DNA from: Gerris lacustris
Taxonomy: Eukaryota; Arthropoda; Insecta; Hemiptera; Gerridae
Assembly: GCA_951217055.1 (NCBI GenBank)
Contig: OX578280.1
Span: forward strand, 38,019,628-38,083,627
Length of the DNA: 64,000 bases
Direction: 5' to 3'
The position numbers were made by a program, and so were the translations under genes. The notes beneath the pieces are model-generated. The model saw only the letters and a program-made list of their open reading frames with translations, ran no database searches and was not told where the DNA came from. Shown one piece after another: positions 13,301 through 24,690 of the stretch; position 1 is the first letter of the stretch, and every line of letters starts with the position of its first letter.

Positions 13301-16300
13301 TATTATACATTATACATAAAACAATTCTTCCAAAAACTAAAAGTGTATTTATGTAAATTTGACTTTTCGACTGCAAATGTTTTGATTATTTCTTTTTGAT
13401 GCTCTTTGATGTTTAATGGAAAAGAGACTTAAATCATCAGAGACATCGAAAAGAAACAACTAAACTTTAGTAAATTAAAATCTATTTTTAAATAACAACT
13501 CCTGTTCAGTTCAGTTAAAATAAGTTCCAGTCCTACTAATCTCTCTTCTGTCATACATGAACCTAGCCCAAAGGGGGGTCTGGGGGACCTCCCCCGGAAA
13601 ATTTTAGAAAATTAGGTTCAAAATGGTGAATTTTGGAGCTTTTTCAGCTAAAAAAAAAGCATCACCTAAAAGTTTGTTTAAAATTGTTTCTGCAGAATTT
13701 TCAAAACATTTATTAACTAAATCGGTTTTTAGACTAAAAAATAAATGTTTTACCTTTAACGCTATACTATGCTATTAATTATTTCTGATTCATTATAAAA
13801 TACCTTCACAACGTCCTATATAGTGACTGAACTAGGGGATACACACTCAACTGAGTATATAAACAAACAACCATTAAGGTATGCAAATAAACAAACACAA
13901 AATAGTTAAATGTTTGTATCCCACATAAACATGTAATTGGGAATCCCAGTTTTAAATGTTAATATCAACCCTTATTATATTCAATTGATATATTTTCGTA
14001 ATTTTGTTGTATTTGGGGGGGGGGGATTTTCCCCTTCCACCGCCCCTGAGATCTCTCCTAATTTAAGTTATGCATCTATCTTTCTTTGTAAAAACATTGA
14101 CTTCTTGGTGGGCAAGTATCTTGCGGCGCCCCTCAGGCCCTAGTACCCTAGGGTCGCGCCGGCCCTGTGTCTAGTTCGTAGGGATAGGGCGCGCATCGTC
14201 GAGACGGACTACGCGAAAACTACACTGTGACCCGACCTTGCAATAGGGAATTAAGAAGGCATCTACTCACTGACAGTACTGCGTTCATACCGCTCACTCT
14301 CATCTGCCTAGCTCGCATGCCGCCCTCTACACCTACTCATCATTGTGTCTTAAATTAGTTAAATAATTTTAAAATCTGTTAATCATTTTGCCGCCCCCTA
14401 CATTTTGCCGCCCGGGGCAAAAGACCCCCCCTGCCCCCCCCTAGCTGCGGCCCTGAGTTTCAGTGACGATATGTTCCTTTGTCCCAAAGTTCTTTGGACT
14501 AAATTTTTCTTAGTCTTAATTCTTAATAGTTATCTAGACAAAGGAGAATTCCTTTCAAGTGGTTTAGTAAACAAATATAGGGGGGGGGGGGGGGGGGTTT
14601 CAATGTGGATTTTCCACATTGTACCAAACTCAGCAGATTTTCCTTTATCCATCGTCAAGAGGAGTAACTTAAAGCTTGAAACTTTGAAATTATTTCTCTG
14701 TCAAATTATTGTCAGTATTTTTCAATTTCCATTTCCCACCATAATTATATTTATCAATGTTTATATTTATCCTACTAAATATATTATACTATATCATTAA
14801 ACCAAATATATTGATAGGTAGGAGTGTTTTCTTAGTCAGAGACTGCTTGGTTTTCATTGGTCCACCTTCTAGTTAATCCCACATGTACCATCTTTTGGTT
14901 ATCAAACTATAATTTTATTTAAAATGTTTATGTTTCAGTATCCTTAAAGCTGGACTTGCATTTGCTCCCTTGGATCCCATGAATGGCTTGAAATGGAACC
15001 AGCAAATTATTGATAAACTGAAATTGAAAATAATTATAGTTAACAGGAGCCTTGCATTTTTAGAAGATGTGCAATTGATTAACACAGTCAAGATCTTACA
15101 AGAACAAATTGAATTTAGAAGTTTTGGTAAGTGAATTTAAATTATATTTCAAATATTATTCTTTTGGGTATTAAGATGTAATGCACTATTTGTGAGGGAG
15201 TAATTATTCTTTACCTCATTTCTATTAATAATATTCCCTAAATGGTTTTTGACTGACAAAATCACTTTATTTATTTTTTAAATTACCTAATAATGAATAT
15301 TTTGTCTTCTATTTTACTCCTTACTTCTTAGGAAAACGACTACAGTAAGATTTACTAAAGTTTTGACTTTTGACACTCAGATTGGCCAACCTAAATGATG
15401 AAAAAAATAATGCCACTAGGCCTGTAGGAGGGGTGGGGCCGGTGACATTTTTGTTTGCCTAGTTGGCCCGACCTTCTAAAATTCAAAATCCTGACTTCTC
15501 ATTGGCTCCCGACGGATTTTCTCGCGCTGTCAAAAGTCAAAACATTAGTAAATCTTACTGTATTTCAGGGAGCTAAGTAATCGGTATCAAGGATATATAT
15601 TGTAAGGTGAAGATATAATCCGAAGAAAGTACAAACACCTTTGTTTGTACTTTCTTTATTGAGATGATAAAGTTGCAACTACAGTCAGATTATCTAAAGT
15701 TTTGACTTTTAACACTCAGATTGGCCCAACCTAAATGATGAAAAAAATAAAGCCACTAGGTCTCAGGGAGGGGTGGGGCCGGTGACATTTTTGTTTGCCT
15801 AGTTGGCCCGACCTTCTAGAATTCAAAATCCTGACTTCTCATTGGCTCCCCACGGATTTTCCCGCGCTATCAAAAGTCAAAACTTTAGTAAATCTTACTG
15901 TATTTCAGGGAGCTAAGTAATCGGTATCAAGGATATATATTGTAAATCCTTATATTTGTGCAGCAACTAGAACACTATACTTAACACTTACTTTGGCAGC
16001 CTTAAGCCATTCATGGGCAGTCTAAGCAGTCCATGTGCTGTTGCACCATGGATAAAAGAAAACAAAAATATCCATAACATAATATTGAGTAAATTATAAA
16101 AATGACTAGTGTTCTAACAATTATTGTACATAGTAAATTTAATTGGTTATACACTATATATGCTTTGTATGCTATGTTTGCTATAATATGCTGTGGCCAC
16201 ACAAATTGCTACGCTATGTATACTAGCTGCCCAATTTGGTCTTGCGCCCTATTTGTAGATGCGAAACGTCTATCAGAAATGTAGCCATAAATCAAACTCT

Positions 16301-19300
16301 CCAGCGATGCATCATGTTGTACCTAACATCAAAACATTCTCTTACATAGAGTACGCAAGTCTGTGTGGCCACTTCCATTGTCAGTGTAGAAAGCTACTTT
16401 TCATACAAATAGCGCTCATAGCTAGTGTAGCTTTCTGTGCAGCCTCGCATTACCCACCCATAGGTCGGTTACCAAGTAAATAATTATGTGCCATGTGGCA
16501 AAGATTTACTTGTTTACCCACTCTCCTTTTGTTTACCAAAGAACTTAGGAACAAAGTGTAATGTTCCTATCGTAACATCACACTTCTGTGTGTAAAGGTG
16601 ATAATACCACTTTGTCTAATCTAATTAACTATTAAGACAAGGGAATATTCACACATTAAAGTTATTTTGGGTGGATAACCAAGTAAATGACTGCCTTTTA
16701 AACTAAGGTGGTATCTTGTTTTTCCTAATAATGAGTCTGACAAAGACATCAGTATTCATATGAAAGTTGCATTTTCTTAAGGTAATTTTGTATTTTCAAA
16801 TCAATCTGTATTTGTAAAAATTGGCCGAATCTATAAAAAATCTGATCTAATAACTGATTACATTAAGTATTATTTCTTTTTTTCCAAACAAGAAATATAA
16901 TCTTCATAGCTTTAGTATCGGTTTAGTTGAAATCTTGTTTGTATTTATTTGATTACTTCCATAGATCATGATATAGATGATTCCATAGACTCATTAAGTT
17001 TACCTTTGGCATATTCAATTCAGACTTCGGGAACAACGGGCTCGCCGAAAGTGATTAAAGTTCCACACCAAGCTATAACTCCTAACATTTATGAATTAAG
17101 GTATGCCATTATTTTATTATTTATAAAGTGTACATAAATAAAGTGTTTGTATTAGAGATAGTTTTGTACAAACACCTTTGTTTGTACTTTCTTTATTGAG
17201 ATGATAAAGTTGCAACTACAGTCAGATTATCTAAAGTTTTGACTTTTAACACTCAGATTGGCCCAACCTAAATGATGAAAAAAATAAAGCCACTAGGTCT
17301 GAGGGAGGGGTGGGGCCGGTGACATTTTTGTTTGCCTAGTTGGCCCGACCTTCTAGAATTCAAAATCCTGACTTCTCATTGGCTCCCCACGGATTTTCCC
17401 GCGCTATCAAAAGTCAAAACTTTAGATAATCTGACCTTAGCAAGGACATTTTATGTGTGTGCTAATTCTGTATGTATGAAAGGCTATTAGTTTTTTTCTT
17501 GGTTGCTTCTCTTGACTAATAATTTTGATCAACCACCTGCTTATCACTTTAATAGTAAAATAATGTAAATATTGTAGTGTTTAAATTCAGTATTACTGTA
17601 TGTATGAGAAAGTTTTGTTAGGGTTTTTCAGATCCATTTTATTATCTTTGACCTGTTACCATTTATTTATTATTGTGATTTTTAGTTGCCTGTACGAGAT
17701 TAAATCATCAGATGTTCTATTCTTGTCGTCTCCTCCTACATTTGACCCTTCAGTTGTTGAAATTTTTTTAGCTCTGTCCAATGGTGCTTCAATTTTAATT
17801 GTTGATGAAATTATAAAGAAAAGTGCAGATGATTTGTTAAATATTCTTTTTCCTCGTACTAATGGACGAATTACAATACTTCAGATAACACCATCTCTAT
17901 TTATGAGATGGTCTGATGATGCTATATCTAACAGGGTCTTTGGCAAATTTTCTAAATTACGGATTCTGGCATTTGGTAAGTTAATTTGATAAAAATAAAA
18001 ATCTATATTAATTTTACCATTACATCTAGAGAATGATTCTCAACAATGAATTTAGCATCTCCACAAAAAAGTTTATTTACACATATTTTTTTTCTTTTGC
18101 TTTTGCTTCCGAGTTTATCAAACTGGTCATTTTTGGCATTGATGGATGTGTAAGGTAGCTTATCCATCTCATCTGTTCTACATTCTTATGAACTTGTCCA
18201 CTTTTAATCAAATTGGGATGGCAGGTCATAATTAGCCTATTGTTGGTTCTATATTAGTTTCATCCTTCTGCGCCTATTTGTTTCTCTTCTACTTGCGCAC
18301 AAACATACATTTATAAACACCTGTATCTTTAAAAGTTCACATCTAATTTTTAAGAAATTTGGATGGTTTGTCGAAAGTAGCCCACAGATGGTCTCATATT
18401 AATGTCCACCTTCTGCACCCATTAATTTTTGCAAACTTGATTCATTTATTCATGTAAAAAATAAATAAATAAAAATTAAAAATTTTGTGAGATACAAAAA
18501 AGGGCTGAAATTAAATAAATATTACAATAATGGGTTGCAAAAGCATAAAATCATTAAAGTATGCACAATACAACGAGGAAGCTAGGTGCCACACTAATTG
18601 GCTGACTATTGTTTAATATCTTTAGTTGTAATCAAATTTGCAAATATACCAAAACAATTATTTAGAATTAAATTTTAAAAATACCAAAACAATAATTTAG
18701 AATTCAATTTTCAGGTTAAATTATGTTTAAAGTGTTTGAAACTGATTTTACAGTCTGAATTTTAATATTTAATTGTTTTTATTTTATTTATTACTTGAAG
18801 CTTAATTTATCATTTTTTTTTTTTTTTTTTTTTTTTTGCTCTTATGGTTAGAGTAGATGATAATTTATAGGTGATGTTCCCTTTAAACCTAGATTGCATT
18901 GATGGATGTGTAAGGTAGCTTATCCATCTCTTCTGTACTGATCTAATGGTTTTTGACCAATTAAAGAAATAATAAATAAAACAAAGCCCAATAACCAAGA
19001 TCTGAAATTCAACTCATATGCTCTTAAAATTTCTCTTTCATTGATCTTCTAAATGTGATACTGTAAATGAAAGTTTAATCATTTATATATTAAATTATTT
19101 TTTTAGGTGGAGAAAAATGTCCATCTTTTAAAACTATTAAGATGTGGAAAGTTCCTTCTCATGTGAACATTTTTAATTTATATGGAATCAGTGAAGTTTC
19201 TTGTTGGGCTGCTGTGACAAAACTTAATATGAACATATTTAGTGATTCACATAGTGACAAAGACAAGTTGTATCTAGTTGACAGTGAAAGTCCTGAAAAA

Positions 19301-20075
19301 GCAGTACAATGTTTTTCTCAAGCTATGTCCCACACTGTATTAGAATTGAGAGACCAAAACGAGCTTAATATTGGAGAAATGTTCATTGGTTAGTATTCCT
19401 TATTAATTTTATTATTATATCTTAGTTTAGTAGGAACAGTGCAGACAAATTACATTTACCCTTCTATCTTTAATGCTTTTATCTTAAATTAACTGTTAAA
19501 GATGTAGTTCATTGTTTGTTAACACATATATTGTTATACTTGTTTTTAATAGTTCCTGTGTGTACAGTAGAATAAATGGATTTTATGATATAGCAGAATT
19601 TATAAAATATGTTATAGTCACTAAGGCTGCCCTTCAATTTAGAAAACAACTAAATTGCTGCCCTTGCTACCTAGAAAAATTTAAAACATAAGCCTGTGGA
19701 TGGTTTGGGCCTGCTAAAGCGTAGTCCACACCGGGACTCATTGTTGCGGGGCTGAATAGCTACAGGGATCCAGAGCCCCAAAATGTCCATGTGTCCCTGG
19801 AGCGCATTACTTAGTAACTTATTAGAAACATCTATGATTACATTAATGGATGTGCAAGGTAGCTTATCCATCTCTCCTGTACTGATCTAATGGTGTTTTG
19901 ACCAATTAAAGAGAGATTTTTTTTTTTTTTTTTAATTTGTTTAGAATATTACAACTACATATAAAATTTAACAAGTAACATTGTTAAACGTATTTACAAG
20001 AACATGATCTCATGGTGGGAGAAGCAACTCAGTAGTTGTATTCCCTAGCATGTTAACACTATTTAATTGAAAGAA

Positions 20076-20114
<39 letters not shown>

Positions 20115-23100
20115 TAAGAGAGAACACACACACACACATAAAGAGAGAAAAATAAAAAATGTTCCTTGATTAGTAAAGTTTGCTAAAATTTATTATCATA
20201 TACAATGCAGACTATGAAACTTATTTATATAATTGCAGGAAGTTCAACGAGAACTTGTTTGATAGACCATGAAAATCAGGAAATATTAAATGGTTCAATA
20301 GTTTTTCGATCGACTGGTGATTTATTCCAAGTAAGATTTTATTGTCACTAGTCAATTTTCAGTAATTAATTTATTTATAATTTTATATTAACATACAGGT
20401 ATATGTGTGTGTATATTTTATTTATTTGTACTTTTAGATGGATAAAGATAAATATTATTTTATTAGTAGGAAGAAAGATGAGGTGAAGAGATTTGGAGTA
20501 CGAATTAATTTAAAATGTATAGAAAATTTGGCAGAAGATGATCCTTCTGTTAACCAAGCTGTTTGTGTGTGGTTTCAAACTCAATCAGATTTCGGTATGA
20601 TCGGCTTATTTATCATTCCTTATTTGGATTTTAGCATTGTTGACTTCAAGAAAAAATTCAGGGATAAATGTTGCCAAGGAGCTTGGCCAGATGTGATAAA
20701 AGTAATACCTAAAATCCCTGTTACTAAACATGGTGAGTTCAAATTAATTCTAAGTTAAGCAAAATATTTTGCAAAAAAGGTTATTTATTATTTTTTTAAG
20801 AGGCATTTGGTAATTTTTTAAGTAGATAAATATTTGTTTGAGACAAAAAATGTTCTGATACAAAATGTTGTGGAAGTTTCTTACTAAGGAACTTTTTAGT
20901 TAGAATTTAATAATTTATCAACTACATAATATATATATTAAATAAAGTAACAACTTAACTGAGATGGTGAATGGATGCTAGAATTTGTGCGTGTACAAAT
21001 TAGCCCTGGTTGCAGATGTTCTTTTATTTGTTTTGTGATTAATTTGAGTGGAGGGGCTGAGTGATTAAGAGGCATTATGTAAAATGATTAGATTTATGCC
21101 CAAATCAACTTTTGAATCTCATGTTAATATTTTTTTTACATTTTAGGAAAAACTGATGAAAAGGCTTTACATGAACTTATGACTGGAAATAAACAGTTTA
21201 AAACTTCTTCAGAACTTTTTGAATCACTTTGGTTAAGTTATACAGTTTGCAATAATATTATCTTTAATAAAGGTTTCCTCAGTTCTGGTGGCACTTCTTT
21301 CTCTGCTGCTCAGTTTATTGCTGAATTTCAAAGATACACTGATGTTAAATATGAATTTATAATGAATTTAATCCAGGATATTGACTATAAAGGATGCCTG
21401 AAACAAATCAATTGTGTAAAACTATTAAATATGGATGAAGATAAGTTAGATGTAACTGATAAAATTAGATGTTTCCTTGAGAAAAGTGAAACAGAAAAAA
21501 ATGCGAGAAAAAGTGAACATTTAAAAGAGAATGATTCTTTGTTAGGTTTAAAGTTTGTTATTAAATGGCAATATGATTTGGGAAAATGTGTAGATGCTTC
21601 TCCTGCTTGTGATACTATAAATGGTATAAACTATGTTGTAATTGGTTCTCATAGTGGTCAAATTGCAGTTTTAAACTCTAATGATGGAACCATAATATCT
21701 AAAACATGTTTACCAGATAGAATAGAATCGAAAGCGTGTATTGATCCAATCCATAGACGGTATTCTATCGGTTGCTACAACGGTTGTATCTACATGTTTA
21801 CTCTCGAATCTAAATTAATTTGGACTTTTAAAACAGGTGACATTGTTAAAAGTAGTCCGATCTTTGTCGACAATCGGGTTATTTGTGGTTCATATGATAA
21901 GTTTGTTTATTGTTTAAAAAGTGAAAACGGTCAGTTATTATGGAAACAAGGAGTTGGAGGACAAATTTTAACAAGAGTTCTTAACATTGATTTGCTCATT
22001 ATTGTTGCTACACTCAGTGGTTCTGTTAAAGCTCTCCAGTCAAATGATGGCTCTCCAGTTTGGTCATTCAATATGAACTGCCCTGTGTTTTCAAATTTCC
22101 TGATTCATCAAAATTCTGTTGGAATTTTCGCTGGAGTTCAAGGCACAATTCATTGGATCTCAATTGATAAAGGACAAGAGGTAAATATAATTTAAAGTAT
22201 TATTTTTAATTTTATTTTATTGCAATAAATCAAAAAGAGATAGGCAATGTGGTAGCCTCAGAACCATCAGTTAGGCTGGCTGAACCCCAAGACTTTAAAC
22301 CTTAAGCTACTATTAATAATAGGCAATTACAAATTTTATATGGATGTAATACTTAATTTTGAATAAATTTAACTTAAATTAACTCACTAAATTTAACTTA
22401 ATTTAATTAGTTGCAAACCTTATTTTAAACTTAGAAAAGGTCTTGTTAATACTGGTGTTCACGTCTTTTCCCTTTAGATTCCTTTTTAAATCATGAGCAG
22501 CTCTCCTAGACTGCCCATCCTCTAGCTTACGTGCTTAACAAACTGGTAGTACTTTTTATAAAATCAACGTAGTGTGGAGGAACTAGTCTTCCTCTTAGCA
22601 CATACTTTTTTGGTGAAATTATTTTAAATATAAACTTTTAGACGGTTTTCTCACCAAAGATAGGCGACAAGCTTCACTACCAGAATTTAACTCTGTACAA
22701 CTGTGTTTTTTGTGTGGTTGATTTTTCTAAAATAAAAACCCTGAATCTGAACTGTGACTTTAAAAGTCAGCTTTTTTCAAAACAGAAGTGGAATCATTAG
22801 TGCCAAAAGACATTAGAAAAGAAAAAAAGTGATATCAATGTTTGAGATAACATTAAGAGTGGGACCAAAGTCACATAGCAGGAGTAGGATACATATTACC
22901 AGCACTCTTAGTGATTCTTAAATCAATTTTACATACTTTGATAATTCTCTTCTTCCTATTTTCTCTGGTGTTGAAGGTGGATAGTTTAGTGGAATATGTA
23001 GTTTTTAATTATTTTTTATTTTAAGACAATTTACTCTATTGCTCTGATTTATTATGCTGCTTAGATTTATTATGGTAATACTTATAAATGAAACTTAAGC

Positions 23101-23624
23101 TTGGTTATAGTAAATATGTTCATTTTTTCCTTCAAAATAAATAAATAATCTTTAGGTATTGAAATTGTTGTTTTTATCTTGAATTTTTTATGTTTTAGGT
23201 TTTGGAATATAAATCAAACAGTAATATCTTCTCACCTTTAGTGCATCATAATGAAAATATTCTATTTGGTACAACAGATGGATTTCTGTATAACGTTAAT
23301 ATTCATAATGCTACACTTAATTGGAAAATCAAATTAGATTCACGTCTTGTATCGGCTCCTTTAGTATTATCACAGAGGCTATTTAATTTAAAAGCTCTTA
23401 TGGATAATATAGATGAAGATAAACTGCCTCAATATGAAAATTTTGTATTTATTGCGTCATCCAAAGGTTGTGTTTATTTGCTTAATCTCGAAACCGGTTT
23501 GAAGATCAATAATTTTTTTTTACCTGGTGAAGTATATTCGTCTCCTTGTTGGCACTCAAATAGTGTTATAATTGGTTGTAGGGATAATAATATTTACTCA
23601 ATATTGCTATCCATTGAAAGTTAA
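10359..23624 (+). CDS. AASDH: AASDH/ACSF4-type adenylation-carrier-propeller protein, 9 exons, 993 aa
   Basis: Exons: 10359-10597, 14939-15126, 16965-17100, 17686-17975, 19107-19388, 20239-20330, 20438-20732, 21147-22180, 23199-23624 (stop TAA). All joins keep frame. Residues 1 to about 515 form an AMP-binding adenylation domain: SGTTGSPK in exon 3 (core A3), NLYGISEVSCWA (A5), RSTGDLF (A7) and the catalytic-type lysine near 509 in KHGKTDEK (A10). A carrier domain follows, with the phosphopantetheine-type serine near 558 in FLSSGGTSF. From about residue 630 to the end are repeated PQQ-type blades (for example GSHSGQIAVLNSNDGTIISK, CGSYDKFVYCLKSENGQLLW). This order is diagnostic of AASDH (acyl-CoA synthetase family member 4, a beta-alanine-activating enzyme homologue), whose natural substrate is poorly settled. 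Human AASDH is somewhat longer. The ATG at 10359 is the first in frame after the upstream region. Confidence 0.94.
10659..10874. mobile_element. MITE with 20-bp inverted ends
   Basis: Left end aattcggattgtacgtgccc, right end gggcatgtacaatccgaatt, about 216 bases. Inside is a perfect GC hairpin, gcaccgc-ttc-gcggtgc. It lies in AASDH intron 1, directly next to the poly-T end of the R1-like element at 10879. No coding capacity. Confidence 0.7.
10879..12645 (-). mobile_element. R1-clade non-LTR retrotransposon, 5'-truncated and decayed
   Basis: Read on the minus strand, the region encodes reverse transcriptase pieces in broken frames. At 12640-12400 there is the segment around SPDVLLNMFNACLRA, QWKRANLVLISKGKG and LDTIGKLFERLI. 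At about 11960-12000 the catalytic box reads WNADDVIIV. At about 11640-11700 there is GGPRQSICCLLMSVTYS. The C-terminal region (10999-11238) resembles the R1/I-type tail. A T run at about 10879-10889 is the poly-A tail of a minus-strand insertion. Its 3' tail resembles that of the copy at 39736-41080 (shared tgtgtgggg and cacggaacc), so both belong to one family. Stops and frameshifts make it inactive. Confidence 0.8.
12803..14472. repeat. Palindromic MITE split by a hAT insertion
   Basis: The left arm begins atatcgtcactgaaactgc at about 12804. The right arm ends gcagtttcag, then resumes after the hAT element as tgacgatat at about 14464-14472. The arms pair over more than 100 bases around 12920 (accatctttatt / aataaagatggt). 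Without the 13032-14463 insertion plus one target copy, the element would be about 240 bases long. It lies in AASDH intron 1. Confidence 0.85.
13032..14455. mobile_element. Non-autonomous hAT element, 1,424 bp
   Basis: Perfect 13-base terminal inverted repeats, cagggccgcagct and agctgcggccctg. They are flanked by identical 8-base target duplications, agtttcag, at 13024-13031 and 14456-14463. The 8-base duplication and CAGGG ends are hAT hallmarks. Subterminal repeats contain ttttgccgcccc. No transposase frame is visible, so it must have been mobilised in trans. It sits inside one arm of a palindromic MITE. Confidence 0.92.
15341..15562. mobile_element. Variable-terminus MITE, copy A
   Basis: Inverted ends tacagtaagatttactaa and its complement enclose a core with cagattggccaaccta near the left end and cattggctcccgac, ctcgcgctgtcaaaa near the right end. 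It is in AASDH intron 2 and is followed by flank sequence ttcagggagctaagtaatcg, which recurs after copy B. Confidence 0.85.
15681..15902. mobile_element. Variable-terminus MITE, copy B (hybrid)
   Basis: Its left flank and body match copy C (17218-17435) with one mismatch seen (tctcaggg versus tctgaggg). Its right terminus and right flank match copy A. Left end acagtcagattatct is C-type and right end aaatcttactgta is A-type. This is the structure expected of an unequal crossover product between A and C. Confidence 0.85.
16189..16448. mobile_element. PIF/Harbinger-related MITE
   Basis: The left part gtggccacacaaattgctac and the right part tagctttctgtgcagcctc are degenerate inverted ends of the type cagaaagc...gctttctg. 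Ends and internal sequence (tgtggccacttccattg) resemble the Harbinger element at 53844-54513 (tgtggccacctccattc). It has no coding sequence and lies in AASDH intron 2. Confidence 0.5.
17218..17435. mobile_element. Variable-terminus MITE, copy C
   Basis: Ends acagtcagattatctaaag and its complement ctttagataatctgacc surround the same core as copies A and B. The 52-base left flank (gtacaaacacctttgtttg onward, 17166-17217) also precedes copy B. It lies in AASDH intron 3, directly after exon 3. Confidence 0.85.
18811..18967 (-). repeat. Short interspersed repeat with poly-A tail (minus strand)
   Basis: The segment with tgtaaggtagcttatccatc and gtactgatctaatgg is shared with 19845-19913 and, in part, 18141-18180. 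A T run of more than 20 bases at 18811-18838 would be the A tail of a minus-strand retroposon. The family is not identified. It lies in AASDH intron 4. Confidence 0.5.
19675..19930. repeat. Longer copy of the gtaaggtagcttatcc repeat
   Basis: The right part (ggtagcttatccatctctcc) matches 18899-18967. The left part adds about 160 bases of relatively GC-rich sequence (ccacaccgggactcattg, ccagagccccaaaatgtcc). A T run follows at about 19918. It lies in AASDH intron 5. Possibly a SINE or the tail of a LINE, but I cannot name it. Confidence 0.45.
20074..20148. repeat. (TA)n(CA)n microsatellite
   Basis: An AT dinucleotide run passes into a CA run, then a short interruption and a second CA run. It is a compound microsatellite in AASDH intron 5. 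Confidence 0.9.
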
Positions 23625-24429
23625 CAACATACACTTAGTATTGTAAAAACACCCAACTTCTTGTAAATAATTTATTAATCTTGTTATTACAAAATGTAAA
23701 TATACATAAAAATTTGGTTTAGTGATACCATTTTGTTTTAAAAATGCCTAAGAAAGTAAAGTCTTTATTTTATGCTTCACATTATCTGCTTGTAGAAGAA
23801 TTATAGGAGGCGAGTACCTTTCAACACCTAATATTGGAAATCAGAGTTAAGAATACCCTTTTCTTCTTCATTCCTCTCTTGAACTAGAATGGCTCTCAGT
23901 CAGGCTAATCCTTGCCATCTTACCCTCCTTCATGCTCGAGTAAAAAGCCCTTGCACTTTCCTAATCCCCCGATATAATTCAATATACCAAAGAGGATAAG
24001 TACCAGCAGCAAAGATAATTTTGGCAAAGAAATTCACAATATAATCCTTACACACATATTTCAAAAGAAGAATGCTGGGACTTAAAAGGGGAGAAGAATA
24101 CTACAATTTTAGGTAATTCTCTAACCACATTTTATTGTTTACATCATATTTTATATAAATAAACAATATGCATTACATTGAATACAATTTTTTCAATTAC
24201 ATCGTAACAAAGTATAATTATTAATTATGATTTTAACATCAAAACTTGGTGACTAGTCTTCTCTTTAAATTTACAAATTAGTACATATTGTTAATATAAG
24301 TGAAACATTTGCTTATAGATTAAATTTTCCATCCGAGCCTCTAATCATATTATTTAGTCGGATTTGAGCTATTAAATTAAACTTACATAAAATTATTAGT
24401 TATTTTGACTATTACCTTGTAGAACCTAC

Positions 24430-24690
24430 TCAAAATGAATAAACCCAAATTGTAGTAGAATGGGGAGGACAAACCACTTGATTGAAGCAAATAAGCCACT
24501 TCTTTGAGCCTTTGATCACAAACCCTCTATGTAATTCAACCACTTTACGCATTGATGTACCCTGAAGATAATACAGAGTGATCAATAGTGAATCATTTAT
24601 ATCAAAGTGCCAAGGGATGGGATCGAACTCGTCTTTAGACTTGATTTATAGATGGCTGACCTAATGTGACTATTGATTTTAACACCACAG
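24430..24690 (+). repeat. Degenerate tRNA-derived SINE copy
   Basis: Aligns by eye with copies at 44640-44860 and 50150-50360 through shared blocks: gga-ca-accacttg, then aataagccac, gtaccctgaagataa, agtgatcaatagtgaatc, tatatcaaagtgccaaggg. In the 50150 copy these blocks include a box-B-like gttcgaatc. This copy is the most eroded. Confidence 0.45.

Noticed and set aside
14405..14800. 131-codon plus-strand frame
   Set aside because: It starts in the end of the hAT element and crosses a G run and AT-rich intron sequence; no protein-like composition.
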